From NCBI GenBank assembly GCA_020543525.1, contig JAHYIO010000004.1, forward strand, positions 1,612,001-1,676,000: DNA of 64,000 bases, written 5' to 3'. How positions within the stretch are numbered: position 1 is the stretch's first letter; the number at the start of each line of letters is the position of its first letter. Positions 10,708-22,280 of the stretch are shown here, piece by piece. A program made the position numbers and the translations under genes. The stretch is from Coriolopsis trogii. Its lineage: Eukaryota; Basidiomycota; Agaricomycetes; Polyporales; Polyporaceae. The notes below the pieces were generated by a model. It worked only from the letters and a program-made list of their open reading frames with translations. It ran no database searches and was not told the DNA's origin.

Positions 10708-12566
10708 TCAAACGACGCCGATGATCTGGCCGAGAACGCTCGCGAACGTCTTGTTGGGGTCGTAACGCTCGCGGACGGCGGCGAACCTGGCAAGGATCTG
10801 GTGGAAACGGTGAGCGTCGAAATAGACATACTACGGACACGAGCAGAGAGACGCACATCTGGGTCCAGGTTCTTCACGCTCTTCTGGAACACCTCGCGCG
10901 TGTTCTTCGTCCAGTGTGGCCGGCACGGAAACTCGTCGATCAGTGTCTCTGCCAAACGCGCATCTGCCGCAAAGTCAGTACGAGGCGACCAAGAAACAGA
11001 GGATTAGCCATGAACATCAACACGCACAGAACGGTTCGTTGTACCGCACACCGCTGTCGGGGAGGTACGTGGGGAAGTCGAACATGATCGTCCCCTTGCT
11101 CCAGTCCGCACCGGTGTTCTTCGGCAGAGTGCTCGTCTGGCTGAGCAGGTCGTCGAACACCTGCCCGAACTTGATGTTGATGCCGGAGCGATAGGTTGAC
11201 GTCATGAGGTGCCCCTCCTTCTCGCTCTCGTCAAAGAGCTCGCGGATCCGCTTCAGCATCGCGTTCGCCTGCGTGACGGGGAACGCGAGCTCGAGCGTCT
11301 TCCCGTGCAGGTTGTAGTCCCATTCCGGCAACGTGTTCGGGTAGAGGCCACCGATGAGCGAGTCGTAGCTCCAGCCGTTGACGGGCCAGAAGAGCGCGGG
11401 CAGGTCCGTGTTCTTGTCGTGGAAGTTGGGCGCACTCCAGATCGAAAAGAAGAGCGCCTCGGTACTGAGGTTGATGAGGGAGCTGTTCGCGCCTGATTCG
11501 AGGAGGAACTTTGCGGTGTTGCCCTCGAACGAGCTGACGGAGAAGGTGCTCTGGAAGCCCTCGCCCGACGCATCGTTGGGCACGATTTCGTACGTTCGCT
11601 GAGAGGAGGTAAGACCTTGTGGGGGGTATGCAGTAAGCGACATACGTAATGAAACTTCTTTTGGCCTGGCCACCACCAGTAGTTGGCTGTGGGGTATGGG
11701 TTGATCATGCCAAAGATGTCGCCGTCCAGGACGTCCTTCTCTTCCAAGCTTTTGCGAAGCATTAGCACATATCATTTTCTGAATGCACGCGGTGACGCAC
11801 ATCTTCTGGTTTGCAGCAAGCTTGAACTCGGGGAAGATCTTCACAGTCACCCGCGCGATGATCCCAAGCAGGCCCAAGCTCGTCGTCGCCGCACGCCAGT
11901 CGTCAGTACCGCCGTGTTCGGCCTCGCTCAGGTGTACGATCGTGCCGTTTGCGAGCAGCAGATCGATAGCGGCCGCGGCGCCAGCAACGTCCGCGGGCTG
12001 CGAAAGGGCGGAACGATGTGCGCCCATCGCGAGTGCGCCGGCGACCGTGATGTTCCAGTTGACCAGCGAGTAGCCAATGGACGTGTTGCGCGCATGGAGG
12101 TAGTCTGCGAGCTCGAAGAACGTAACACCGGCCTCGATGACCACACTTCCAACGCCCGCTGATTGGGAATGAGAAGAGTGAAACGACGGCATATTCGTGA
12201 CAGCTTACACTCGTCCGGTGCGGTGAAGTTGCTGAAACCAGCGAGAGCCTCGGTGACGATGATCACCGTGTTCGGGTCGTCCGTGCACATCGTGTCTACA
12301 ATGCCTATGTTAGACCTCGAAGCTAAGGAGAGAGTCCAATACCACGTACCGTACCACATGTGGCCCTTGCCCGATGCGCGCACCGGGACGCCTGCTTCAG
12401 AAGCATTATGGACGAGGGCGACCATCTCGTCTATCGTCGTTGGATGGTATACTGCCGCGACCTCATTGCAAGCGGGGAAGCCTGGGCCATCGAACGTGTT
12501 ATACGGGTCGGCCCAAGCAGCGGAAGAAAGCGCGACGAGCACCGCGAGCAAGGAGAGGCGTGCCAT
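10708..12566 (-). CDS. Secreted FAD-linked oxidase, PCMH/lactone-oxidase type
   Basis: Seven exons give roughly 500-520 residues. Residues 1 to about 19 (MARLSLLAVLVALSSAAWA) are a signal peptide, so an extracellular enzyme is likely. The FAD-binding PCMH fold follows, with RASGKGHMWY (the His in the place used for covalent flavin in lactone and sugar oxidases), DTMCTDDPNTVI, GVGSVVIEAGVTFFELADYL, VAGALAMGAHRS and GLLGIIARVTVKI. The C-terminal substrate domain ends FAAVRERYDPNKTFASVLG, the usual ALO-type ending with a C-terminal fungal extension. Most introns are 50-65 bases; all fit GT-AG and keep the frame. The substrate cannot be read from sequence; relatives act on aldono-lactones, alditols or oligosaccharides. 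A weak TATA-like catataact lies near 12610. The start at 12566 gives the signal peptide. Confidence 0.88.
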
Positions 12567-12608
12567 GGCGATTCAGAGCTCAAGGGTTGCGCCTCTCGCC
12601 ATAGTCCG

Positions 12609-12618
12609 AGTTATATGC
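12609..12618 (-). promoter_or_regulatory. TATA-like element of the FAD oxidase gene
   Basis: gcatataact on the minus strand lies about 45 bases upstream of the start codon at 12566. Confidence 0.35.
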
Positions 12619-13329
12619 GGCCGACGCATCGCTTCGGATCCGCAGGTTCGCGTGCGTCATCCAGGAGAGCACTTCCTGCAACCTCCCGCGAGAGCAGTAC
12701 CAGGTGACTAGCGACCGCGTCGGGAGCGCACCAGGTGACTGGCGACCGTACCGAGAGCATACGGTAGCGGGGTGGGCGCATACGACGATCAGTGTTCGCC
12801 CAAGCGGCCAATTGAACGAAGACTGGTTCAGGAAAATATTTTCCCACCCTATAGCTTAAACCCACGATTCTATCCGCTTCTCGGGCTTCACTGGCCTCTG
12901 ATTTCTCCGGGGAGGCAGACTCCGGTAGGAGATGTGGGATATATTTTGAGACACCGAGATGACCACTGACCGGTACCGAAGAGGTGGGAGAGCATGAGTG
13001 TAAAGCCGAGATGATGAGGTTGGAGGATGAGCAAGAAGAGGAGGAAAAGGCCTTGTCGAGCCGGTGATCTATACAAAAGTCAGATACAGAAAATACGGAC
13101 CGGTGACCTGAACTGGCACCCTCGGTCGAAGTGAGAGCAATCGCATCATTGTTGTCACGATCCAACCAGGGCCCCATGAATTCCAAGTATGTCACTCATG
13201 TTTTGTCCGCCCTTGAGGCATATGCTGCACGTCGTATGACCTCCAGTAAGTCAACGATGGCACCCATTACCCTCATGGTCACGGTCTTGCTTGACGGCTT
13301 CATGAAGCATTGAATTGTCACATCTGATG
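12619..13329. other. Intergenic stretch with no recognisable gene
   Basis: Upstream flank of the FAD oxidase gene. The longest frame (minus strand, 12611-13195, 194 codons) overlaps the promoter region of that gene and shows no family signature, so it is not called. Confidence 0.4.
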
Positions 13330-13515
13330 CTGCCCTCAGCGACTCATGGGCTCTCAATGTCATCCGAAGCCAAGTTGAATGATGGAGGTCACCTTGTAAA
13401 ACAGCTGCACTCCACCCCTTACTGGGACTGTGTGGTTGCGAGCTTTCCTGGCCAGATCACCTGTCGGGTATGCGTAGCTCCGATGAGCCCTTTGCATGGC
13501 TGACATGCTTCCCAA
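13330..13515 (+). repeat. Remnant of the repeat family
   Basis: The stretch 13455-13505 (cacctgtcgggtatgcgtagctccgat, tttgcatggctgacatg) aligns by eye with the end of the third exon-like piece of copies B to F. No upstream or downstream part was recovered, so this is a heavily decayed or rearranged copy. Confidence 0.35.
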
Positions 13516-14050
13516 GTCAGCTGTACGCATATATGCTCTCGATCTGACGTCCTACATCACCAGAACGTTTCAGGACCGCCAGGCTTGACCGGTGAGGGAT
13601 TCTGCATATGAAGGTTGTCTGTGAAAGGCGGCCAGGACCAAGTGAGCTGTGACGGGAGTGTCAGTGTACCTGGAGGATAATAGGCATAAGGTGTACTGCA
13701 ACTGGGAGGAATTTTGTTAACGAACGCTCATCGGCTGTCATAAGCCCCTCCCGGGTTTGGAGCAATGAACGAGAGCGATATAGACGGAGTATGTCTGTGT
13801 CGCGTTCACAGAAGGCTTGCGTCCCTCCCGTTCCCGGATAGCCAAAGCTTGCGAGCCTCAGGCTTGGCCTCTACACCATCATGGTCAATGGAGTTGGAAA
13901 AGGTTTCGCCATAGCCAACATGGAGGGTCTCAAGCTCATCGCGGAGCCCGAGTAGACGACAAGGCGTTCAAACGACGGGAAAGCGTGTTGTGACTCTGAG
14001 GCCTATGAGGAGGTCGACTCGAAGATGCGCATGCCACTTGTGCAGAGGCA
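13516..14050. other. Stretch with one short suggestive peptide fragment
   Basis: A frame at about 13850-13955 reads LGLYTIMVNGVGKGF and ends KLIAEPE before a TAG. The pattern (GLYTI, NG, GKG) vaguely recalls short fungal beta-trefoil proteins such as I66 protease inhibitors, but it is too short and incomplete to call. Nothing else was recognised. Confidence 0.2.
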
Positions 14051-15262
14051 TTTGCCGGAGCAAACAAACACAAACAGGAGGTGGCTTTGAGCGCCTATAG
14101 ACCTCACAACACTGCTCTCAAGTCACGACTATGCCTAACGAGGGTGCGTTGTTATAGCATGTGGAATGCATCCGTGACTCATGTAGACGACTACCGTGAT
14201 CTTTTCAGGACTGTGACGAGCAGCTTCCGAGTGAGACGACTCGGAGTCGACATCCGTTCTAGTAGCGCACCGAGGATCTGAGCGCTGTTCTACCGATTCA
14301 GAACGAAGAGAAGAATCGCGATCATCGTTATCACCTCCATCTCTTGCGAAACCCGCGCCCGAATGATAGGAGGCTGCGAAACATGCCTGCAGGGTCCTGC
14401 CGAAGACGGACCATCCCTTGTTCGGCCGCCAAAGGGCTGACGGACCCCACACACCAGCACGCCGATGCCGCGCGTCAGCCTCTCGAGTATAAATCCCAGT
14501 CTTCTCCCCACAACCTCCATCTTCCCTACCGCCATGTCCTCTCTCCTGTGCTCCCACTTGGCCTGCATCCTCTCTCGGAGCTTATGCTCTCCGGCGTAGG
14601 ATGTTGTGTGTGTAGGGCCAGGGTGACGACTCCTCCTCGTGCGGCGGAAAATAGTGGGTCCTAAATGGCACTTGGTACGTCCCGCTCTACTATGCACTAC
14701 TGTGGCGGAACATCCTGCTGACTGCTATGGCGTACAGTGCCCAGGACCTCCCCGGGTCTCGCTCCGCTTCGCAAAGTCGAACGTGACAAGGGACACCGGT
14801 AGCGGCACGTGCAGACTACCATATCACTTCGATCCTGCCCACGCCGCTGTCCTGCATGGTTGGACTTCCTACTACGTACGTGACTGCCTCTCTAGCTCTC
14901 TACACCCTTCTCAATGTCGTCTCCAGCACGTGCACACGCACCCGATGTCCAGCCGCCCGTCTGTTGTAAGCCCACCTGGTGGCATTCCGACGTTCGCGTC
15001 GTGTCGCGCTCAGGTTCCTACACCTTCTCGTCAGACGTGCTTATGGGCACGCAGAGTCGAGCGGTAGACGAGCCAACGCCTCTCTGGTCCAGTCATCTGT
15101 CAGGGACGGGTGATTCGGGGAGTGCGGAGCGTGCGCGCCGCATTGCAAGGCTGAGCTTCCGACAGGTGAGCATCACCGTGCTTGCATCTTGCCATTATGA
15201 TCCTGACGCGACCGTTAACAGCGCATATAGCAGGCAGGTAAGACAATTGATTCTAGGTGCGT
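14051..15262 (+). repeat. Repeat copy G, least decayed in its first two exons
   Basis: The motif caaacaaacacaaac lies at 14061, the upstream block at 14340-14480 and the TATA box at 14488. An ATG at 14534 opens about 21 codons. Introns are 14675-14737 (63 bases) and 14876-14926 (51 bases). The second exon-like piece (14738-14875, 138 bases) is open throughout and reads VSLRFAKSNVTRDTGSG and then LPYHFDPAHAAVLHGW, where copies B, D, E and F have stops. The third piece reads SPPGGIPTFAS in the frame joined to piece 2, and HLSGTGDSGSAERARRIARL in another. The family peptide is therefore partly reconstructible, but no intact gene is present. Confidence 0.78.
14487..14495 (+). promoter_or_regulatory. 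TATA box of repeat copy G
   Basis: gtataaatc lies 46 bases before the ATG at 14534. Confidence 0.55.
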
Positions 15263-16006
15263 CCTCTTGCTCTTTGGTTTGACTGAGCGCTGTATTGTTT
15301 CTGCTGGGTCGCAAGTAATGTACATTGGGAACGGACCTAATAGTAGCACTTACTGACAGAGAATCCTTGATCACACTCAGTAGATGTAAGCTGTTGCGTA
15401 TATCTACACAATATATTTTTCTGGTGTTAGGAGCATCCTTCCTCGATACAATTGAGTGAGCCACCGTCTGGGTCACACAGCGTGCATATATGAAGCATTA
15501 GTAGAAGATGTAGACGCGGCAGCTACTATTGCCTTCGACGCCCCGAGGGAAGAGAACTGGCAGACCGATGGGCCAGTCATGGTGTCCACATACGCCAAGA
15601 ACGCGGTCATGTGGTTTGTTCGACGCCTTTGCAAAAACAATCCTAGATTGTGGCACTTCACTCCGTGCAGAACTTGTACCTATGTAGACGCGTCCCATGT
15701 GGAACGGTTAGCGACACGACCAGTGACGATAGTAAGGGGGCACGCAAGATAGAGGGTACGAAGAGCGACGTCGGATGATAGATGAAATGCTTACCTGAGC
15801 GACATCTGTATCTTCAATACCTGCAACGACATGGCGACGGAGGCCATACTCATCATAATGCCAACCAAGACGCAAGACTCCGCACAGTAAACACAACGAT
15901 GTAATCTGCATCGTCAAAGCTTCAACGGCACCAAAAACATACATCCACACATCTGCTCAATTCGTCTAGCACCTCAGGCCCATACGATCGCTAGCCACGA
16001 ACACGA
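15263..16006. other. Intergenic stretch; one 98-codon frame, not called
   Basis: A plus-strand frame at 15456-15752 (within it REENWQTDGPVMVSTYAKNA) is uninterrupted but matches no known family, and no splice structure was seen. The rest is the 3' flank of the UBP6 gene. Confidence 0.3.
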
Positions 16007-18239
16007 TCACACCAACGGCCGCGTCCTGTACAGCAACACGTACGCCGACGCGTCCTGGCCTCCGCCCGAGAGCGTCTCGAGCTTCTCGGCAGGGAAGATC
16101 GATACCTTGTCGTCGTCGAACTTGTACCAGTCCTCGTCGTCCTCGTCCGGCACTGCGCTCGCGGCGGCCGCCCCAGGCGCGACTAGCGACCTATGCAACG
16201 CGCGCTTCTTGACGAAGCCGATGTAGTGCCCTGCGTCGGCCTCTGCGCCCTTGTGCGTGACGATTGCTGGCAACGGTCACAAAAAGTCAAAAACAGACTC
16301 CATATACGGAAGACATCGAAGGATAACACTCACCGACAAGCTCGTACTGCCCAGTGGTGCTGCAGCCAACGTCATTCTTCAGATCAGGGTGAACGAGGGC
16401 GTCGAGCTCCTTGCCCTCCTTCTCCCTGTACACGCTCTCGTCCTCGAGCTCCACATTAGCCGCCGCCTTCCCCTTGTCTTTGTCGCCCTCCGCAGCGTTC
16501 GCAGCCGGAGGCTCCGCGGTTGACGACGAAGCTGCCGGAGCAGGCTCAGCCGCGTCAACCATCTGGACGTCGCCCTCCTTGTCCTTGGCAGGCTGTGCGG
16601 CCTTTGTCCGTTTGCGGACCTTGCGGCGCTCGGCGCGCTCCTTCTCAAACTCCTTCAGCTTGCGACTGACGGGCAGGAGCTTCTCCTTCAGTTCCGTCGT
16701 CACGATATCGAGCGCGTCGTACTCCGTCGGGAACTTGACTCTCCTCTGTAGGGTGTCCCTGTTGAGCGGGCGAGATCCGATTGGACTGATAACGGGATGC
16801 GTACCATGATCTTCGCCTTTTTCCCGATGTCGCGTTTCCATGCGAAGCGGACCATATGTACAGTCAAGTATGACGGAAGGCGAGAGAGACGCTGCGTTAA
16901 GCTGTATACAGCTTCACGACCGAGTGTCGGAGACTGTTTCTCGATTTTTCCATCAAGAGCCTGGTGACAAGTTGGTTATCGCAGAAACCTAAACAAAGGC
17001 GCAAGCTACCTCCATGATGCCTTGCTGCATGTAGTTCACAGCGTTGGAGATGTTGCAAGCGATCTTGAGCACCTTCTCAAATGAGACAGATTCGGGCTCC
17101 TCTGGGGCCTCGTCACACTTCAATCTGATCCCAGAACTCAGAGCAGAACATCTCGGCGGAAGGTTATGTGCTTACACCTGTCGCATTTCTCCCGTCATGT
17201 ACTGCTCCACGAACTTGGCACTCGCAGACGAGCCGGATGAGGGTCCGGGAAGTCCCTGGACGTCCTTCAATGCGTTTGTTAACTGAACCCAGCACTCTTC
17301 GGCATCTGAGAGATTCCTTGGTGAGTATCATCGCGTTCACTATAGAGAAATCGATACTGACCTTGCTGTGCGTATCCTCCGCCCATCAATCCTTTCAGCC
17401 CTGACGCGCGCGACTGTTCGGCGAATTGAGGGAAAGCGCTCCGAAGAGCAGCAAGGAAGGCTGCGGGCGTGACGCTGTCCGTCGTCTTTGCCATGTTGGT
17501 GTAGAGGTTGCGCAAGGCCATTGGAAGTCCTGGAGGTGTAGAGCTGAGCACGGGAAATATGAGCAATGCAGTTTTGGAGAGAAAGGCTGGTGTGTACGTA
17601 CTTCTCAAGGGCCGTCTGCAATTCTGGTATGGCACGCATAGCTTGGAGTGTAGCATTCATGTAACATGTGTTGCCTAGGTTGACGAGACCAACAGGAAGA
17701 GCGAGCTAGAATGATTGTCCGATCAGTACATGCGTATCAACCGGGCAAAACGAGGACTCACGGCCTGCGCTAAAGATGTTTCGTCCATGTCTATGACGTC
17801 GCCAATGAGCATGCGAAGAATAAATGCTGTAAAAGGGCGACCATACCTTCCAGGAATTGAATAGGGGTTGATGGAGGCTTCGGAAGTTCACCAGCAGCAC
17901 CGATCACCATGAATGTTTGTCCCTGGGCATGGAAGACAATCAATATAGCTTAGGCGACCTTTGCTCGCGAATGTACTGACCGCTTTTGGCGCGACCTTGC
18001 GCCAATCGGTATCGTCCTGATCGCATAGCACCCTGTGTCAGACGCGCGGAGAGTCGTGTGGAATGAACATATGAGCGTACCTTGAGCATGCCGCCCTTGA
18101 TCATGACCTTCATGCGATCTGGAGGAACTCCAGTGGCCTGGTAGACTGCATCCTTGAATGCGGTGGGCGGGAGATCGGGGTCGAGTTGGATGTCATGTGT
18201 CTTGCCTGCATGCTTTATTTTTACAGCGATGGGGGCCAT
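16007..18239 (-). CDS. UBP6: Proteasome-associated ubiquitin hydrolase Ubp6/USP14
   Basis: This multi-exon gene encodes a peptidase C19 deubiquitinase that docks on the proteasome base and trims ubiquitin from bound substrates. Residues 1 to about 75 form the ubiquitin-like domain (MAPIAVKIKHAGKTHDIQ, then GVPPDRMKVMIKGGMLK), used to bind the Rpn1 subunit. The Cys box GLVNLGNTCYMNATLQ at 17648-17695 carries the catalytic Cys. The His box reads GAEADAGHYIGFVKK near 16230, followed by DEDWYKFDDDKVS and the end YVLLYRTRPLV. A charged Lys/Ala/Glu-rich insertion, SSSTAEPPAANAAEGDKD, lies between the boxes, near 16380-16630. Domain order and length (about 500-550 residues) fit Ubp6. The gene is divergent from BAP31 with about 317 bases between starts. 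Some internal exon borders were not resolved base by base. Confidence 0.93.
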
Positions 18240-18556
18240 AGTGTTGAGCAGAGGAAGTGGTGGCGGAGAAGAAGGCGAGTGTGGCTTTGAATGGGGTCTG
18301 ACGCGTACGCGTACGCGCGAAAGACTGAAATCTCGATGACAAATCTGTCCCCAGCGCTTGCCGGGAAGTGGGGACCGGGGAGCCGGGGGCGGGGAGGATG
18401 ACGTCGTGGGCCAAAGGCGACGACGTGTCTGGGACGCGTCCAGCTGCGGCGCGGTGGCGTGTTCGGTGCCTCTTAATCTCCTCGCCTCATCATCCCCTCC
18501 TCACACATCCCTCGACGCTCGACTGTTCTCCCCGACTCGGCTGTACACCGCCCAAG

Positions 18557-19452
18557 ATGACTGTCTAGTACGTCTCTAACACCCTCCGAGCTCATCAGTA
18601 ATTCCCTGACCATATGGCACCAGCTACACCCTCACCTTCCTCCTCCTCGTGTCCGAAATGGCCACGTTCTGTGTCCTTGTCTTCCCTCTTCCTCACACAG
18701 TCCGCAAGAAACTCTTCCAATTCCTCTCGGAAAGTCCCATCGTCGCAAAACTCGCATATGGTGTGAAAATAGCATTCATGTCCGTATCCCCCACTTCTTG
18801 CGTCGTCCCACGATCACTCACAGTTATCCAGATTCGTTGCTATCCTCTTCGTGGACGCCGTACAGAGGATGTGGAGAGTGACAGCAGAGTCTGATCTCGC
18901 AAAGCAGTCTGGTTCCGGGGCACAAGACGTCCGCGCAGAGACCAATGTGGCAGCGCGCAAATTCTAGTATGCAACGTTTGCTACTACTGTCCTAGCGCAT
19001 TAACCTAGACATTGCAACCTGCAGCGCTCAAAGGAACACATACCTAACGGGCTTCACCTTGTTCCTCTCCCTCGTCCTCACCCGTACCTTCTACGTCGTC
19101 CTTGACCTCATCCACACCCAGGAGGAATATGCGAAGCTCAAAAACTCGGTAGGTTTCCATGTCTAAACAGTAACCTTACATTTCTCATCAATAATTATAG
19201 ACTGGCAAGGCTGCTGGCGCGGATCAGACGAAGCAAATAGAGGATCTGAAGAAGAAGCTCGCTACTGCAGAGGCGAAGGCCAAGGACTACGGTGAGTACC
19301 TCAGTTCTTACTCACATTTCCACCCAGGCTCATGGTGGTGAGGTGCAGACATTGTGAAGAAGCAGGCTGAGCAGAACGCGAAGGAGTACGACCGTCTTGC
19401 CACGGAGTATAACGCTAAAACAGGGAGTGTCTCTGACAAGCGCAAGGATTGA
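18557..19452 (+). CDS. BAP31/Yet-family ER membrane protein
   Basis: Six exons encode about 204 residues. The first coding exon is only 11 bases (ATGACTGTCTA) before gtacgtct; the next exon restores M-T-V-Y-Y-T. Family features are an N-terminal luminal start, three hydrophobic segments (TLTFLLLVSEMATFCVLVF, FVAILFVDAVQRMW, LTGFTLFLSLVLTRTFYVVL) and a cytosolic coiled coil (QIEDLKKKLATAEAKAKDY, EQNAKEYDRLATEYN). The protein ends in KRKD, with lysines near the C terminus consistent with an ER-retrieval signal of the KKxx kind. Family members (human BAP29/31, yeast Yet1-3) act in ER export and quality control of membrane proteins. The gene is divergent from UBP6. Confidence 0.92.
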
Positions 19453-20480
19453 TACCCTTATTTGCCTGTCTCGAAAGACTGGGCTCTGGGACATGACGGA
19501 CTCTGGAGAATCGGGAATAGCGAACGACATGGTGCTGCAAATGTACATCGTCTTCCACTAATTGATAATTTGGCTTCATGCATTCAAGTCGTTGAGTCGA
19601 CGGAGCAATCCTTTTCTCCATATGTTTCAAATGTCCAGCATCTCATCGATATGCAGTACTGTACGTGTCCATCGCTCTAGCTACGTACCGTGAGGCTCGA
19701 CTTGTCTGAATCCCATATACAACACTCAACAGCACTTTCTTCCGATGCATGCACGTGCCAAATAGTACCAGATCTCTCGATGCTATGCGTTGACAATTGG
19801 ACGACCCGTCGTACATTCCTCTCCAACACTTCTGCTATCCCTGATACTTAACCGCAAGTCATATACTCCAGAGCGAAGATGTTCTTGGTTTACTACTAAC
19901 ACTGTAACATCTACTAGCCGAATACTCATAGTAGATTCTCGTGCACAACCCGAAGTCACAGTTCCGACTTCAATACACACCATCATACCCGAACACTCTC
20001 CTGCAGGCCAAGATCTTCACTCCTCCCGTAGTTACATCAGCAAGAAATGCAACCCCCGACCGAAGACGGTGGTGGTGGTGGTGGGTAGTGGTGGTGCATG
20101 ACAGGCGCCCCAGCAACTCTTGGTAGGGTATGAGATTGTCTCCCCTAGGCAGACAATTTACGGACCTGTTATGTGGGAGGTTAGGTATGGGAGTCAGACA
20201 CCACAGGACAGAAGGTGTCTGACCGTTTCTCATCCAACGTCTGAACGCCCATTCCCCCTCTCATGTCCGTTCGAAGAACACTCATGGTCGAATGGTATGT
20301 AAGAACTGAGTACTGAGTACTGACCATTCACTCACTATAAGGACGTCTACTGACCGTTTGCAGCTTCCAACACGTTCATTAGCCCCGCTCAGAATCGAGA
20401 GCTCCTGAGGGTACTAAAGAGACTCGAAAATTTCGCGCGACCACTCCATATCACCATCCTGCAACTCCGAGCGAATCGCG
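19453..20480. other. Intergenic stretch with a GGT microsatellite
   Basis: No gene was recognised. It contains the BAP31 3' flank and a short GGT repeat at 20067-20095. Confidence 0.45.
20067..20095 (+). repeat. GGT trinucleotide microsatellite
   Basis: About five perfect GGT units followed by GGTAGTGGTGGT. Confidence 0.8.
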
Positions 20481-20492
20481 GAGGCGCCCTGC

Positions 20493-20868
20493 AAAGGTTG
20501 CGGACAACTCTACGAAGTCTACAAAGAAATCCACGAAGAACTCTACGGAGGACACGGAGGACACGAAGGTCTCCCGATTCACGGCGTACGACTTGTGGTT
20601 CGCCGGTGCCTCATGGGAAACGTTTGGGGTCGTCCTGCAGGACATGGACGAGGAAGGGAAGTTCCTCGAGGCGCTGTAGGACCAAGGCGACGCGATTCAC
20701 TCGCACAAGATCAGCGAGGTGCAGGACGCGGTCCGGTAGATGCAGCCGCTGATGTCGATACACTTCAAGAACTGGGTGAAGTTCGAGGAGAACACGAGGA
20801 TCGGGTGCGAATTCGACCTCGCCGCCATTGACGAGGAGGGTCTCTACTTCACGACCGTGTACTTGTAG
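20493..20868 (+). pseudogene. Broken gene of unknown family with two in-frame TAG codons
   Basis: One frame of about 124 codons has strongly protein-like composition. It opens with a low-complexity stretch (NSTKSTKKSTKNSTEDTEDT). It then reads SRFTAYDLWFAGASWETFGV, QDMDEEGKFLEAL-stop, DAIHSHKISEVQDAVR-stop, HFKNWVKFEENTRIGCEFDL and AAIDEEGLYFTTVYL before a terminal TAG. Both internal stops are TAG and nothing around them looks like an intron. The pattern suggests recent point-mutation decay or stop-codon readthrough. I do not recognise the family. Alternating charged and aromatic residues suggest a small soluble domain, and the upstream start is not resolved. Confidence 0.6.
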
Positions 20869-20879
20869 TGTGGGATGTA

Positions 20880-21192
20880 AGACATCGTGAACGGAGATAC
20901 GTTATTCTTGCCGCACACGTGTACACAGGGCGGATCGTCGCATGTGGTTCGGAGGCACGGATATCCACGGTGCTCGTCGTCCTTCGCAACGGCACGGGGA
21001 CGGGGACGGACATCAAGAGGACTTCGAGGTCGCGTTCATGCCCGTGTACCAGGCGGACTCGAGACCAGTCGACCATCGTCGACGAGGTAATGATATATAA
21101 CCGACTGTTCCTGGTGATAGCATATGAACAAAAGGATGAGCTACAGATACAGATGTTAATACTAGAGCTAGAGCACCAACGCAGAAGCGACA
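20880..21192. other. Intergenic stretch, nothing recognised
   Basis: It lies between the broken gene and the end of ASF1, which face each other. Short frames only. Confidence 0.5.
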
Positions 21193-21953
21193 TCAGATCT
21201 CATTCTTCCCTACTACTGCGGGATTTCCATTGACCGATGGCTCATCATCTTCAATGTCGTCCGCCGAAGGAACGGCAGCTGAGTTTGCAGCGCCGGCAGC
21301 CACGGCAGTCCCAGCTTGAGGAGGCACAACATCCCTGACGTGATTGGGCGTAATGTAGCAGAGGGATATGGACAACAGCGACACAGGACTCACCACTTGA
21401 TCTGGAACCTTGTGACCCTCGGCTTTTGGTTGATGTCTCTAACGAGACGGTCAAACCGAATAGGCTCAGGGAGGGCCTCCTTCATCTCCTCATTGTCGTA
21501 CTCGGTATTCTGGTAGTAGCCGACTCGCACGAATTCCTGATCCTTATATGAGCCGGTAAGGATGAGTGCCGCGACACCAAGGACATCTTCAGGCGGAATT
21601 TTGGATGGATTTGGGGCGGACCCTTCGAACTCGAACGCGTTGACACCGACGGGAACAGGACCGACGAGACAATCGTCTAGCTCTTGGTCCAGTTCTTCAT
21701 TTCCGGGTGACGCAACGTATATCAGACGCCATTCGAGATCTAAACAACGCCCTCTGATTAAAGTAACTCAAACAAAGTGAGAGAAGATGCGCACCTTCTG
21801 GTAGAGGCGCAATGCATTCGAAAGTCACGCGGAAGTGGTATGGATCGAGAAAGCGGGCCGGATTGTTGAGGAATTCGACGTTCTGTTGCTCAGGTTACAG
21901 CTGCATCATCAGAGGTAAAGCAAGTAGCGCACCCTAATAGTGACAATAGACAT
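21193..21953 (-). CDS. ASF1: Histone H3-H4 chaperone Asf1
   Basis: Four exons encode about 200 residues. Exon 1 codes only MSIVTIR, then introns of about 57, 52 and 64 bases follow with exact GT-AG joins. The conserved Asf1 immunoglobulin-like core is evident: [98 protein letters not shown], and the end of the core at [11 protein letters not shown] short acidic tail follows ([10 protein letters not shown]). Asf1 hands H3-H4 dimers to CAF-1 and to the HIR complex and supports H3K56 acetylation. It is divergent from the MPP6 gene (327 bases between starts). Family assignment is essentially certain. Confidence 0.97.
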
Positions 21954-22280
21954 GACGCGGTAGATTCGAGAGGTGTGGCGGGGGAGGGGGAGAGGAAGAG
22001 GAAGAGGGGAAGGAGATGGTGGATCGGTGGCAAGCCTGCGCGCGACTTCCCAAGCCCAAGACGCGTCGGGTCACGGTGACAGGCACGTGACCGTGACATC
22101 CTTCGCTGTGTGCTTGGGTGGGAAGACTTAGATCGTGCCTGCCCTCTACCGCACCTACGCTCGACTCTGGCTTGATCCAGGGCAATCCGTCTTGAACCAT
22201 CGTCACTTGGCAGTGGAGCCTGCTATCAGTCCGCCTGATTTTCTTGCCTGCCTCACCTCTTGCACTCGTCTGGTCCAGAT

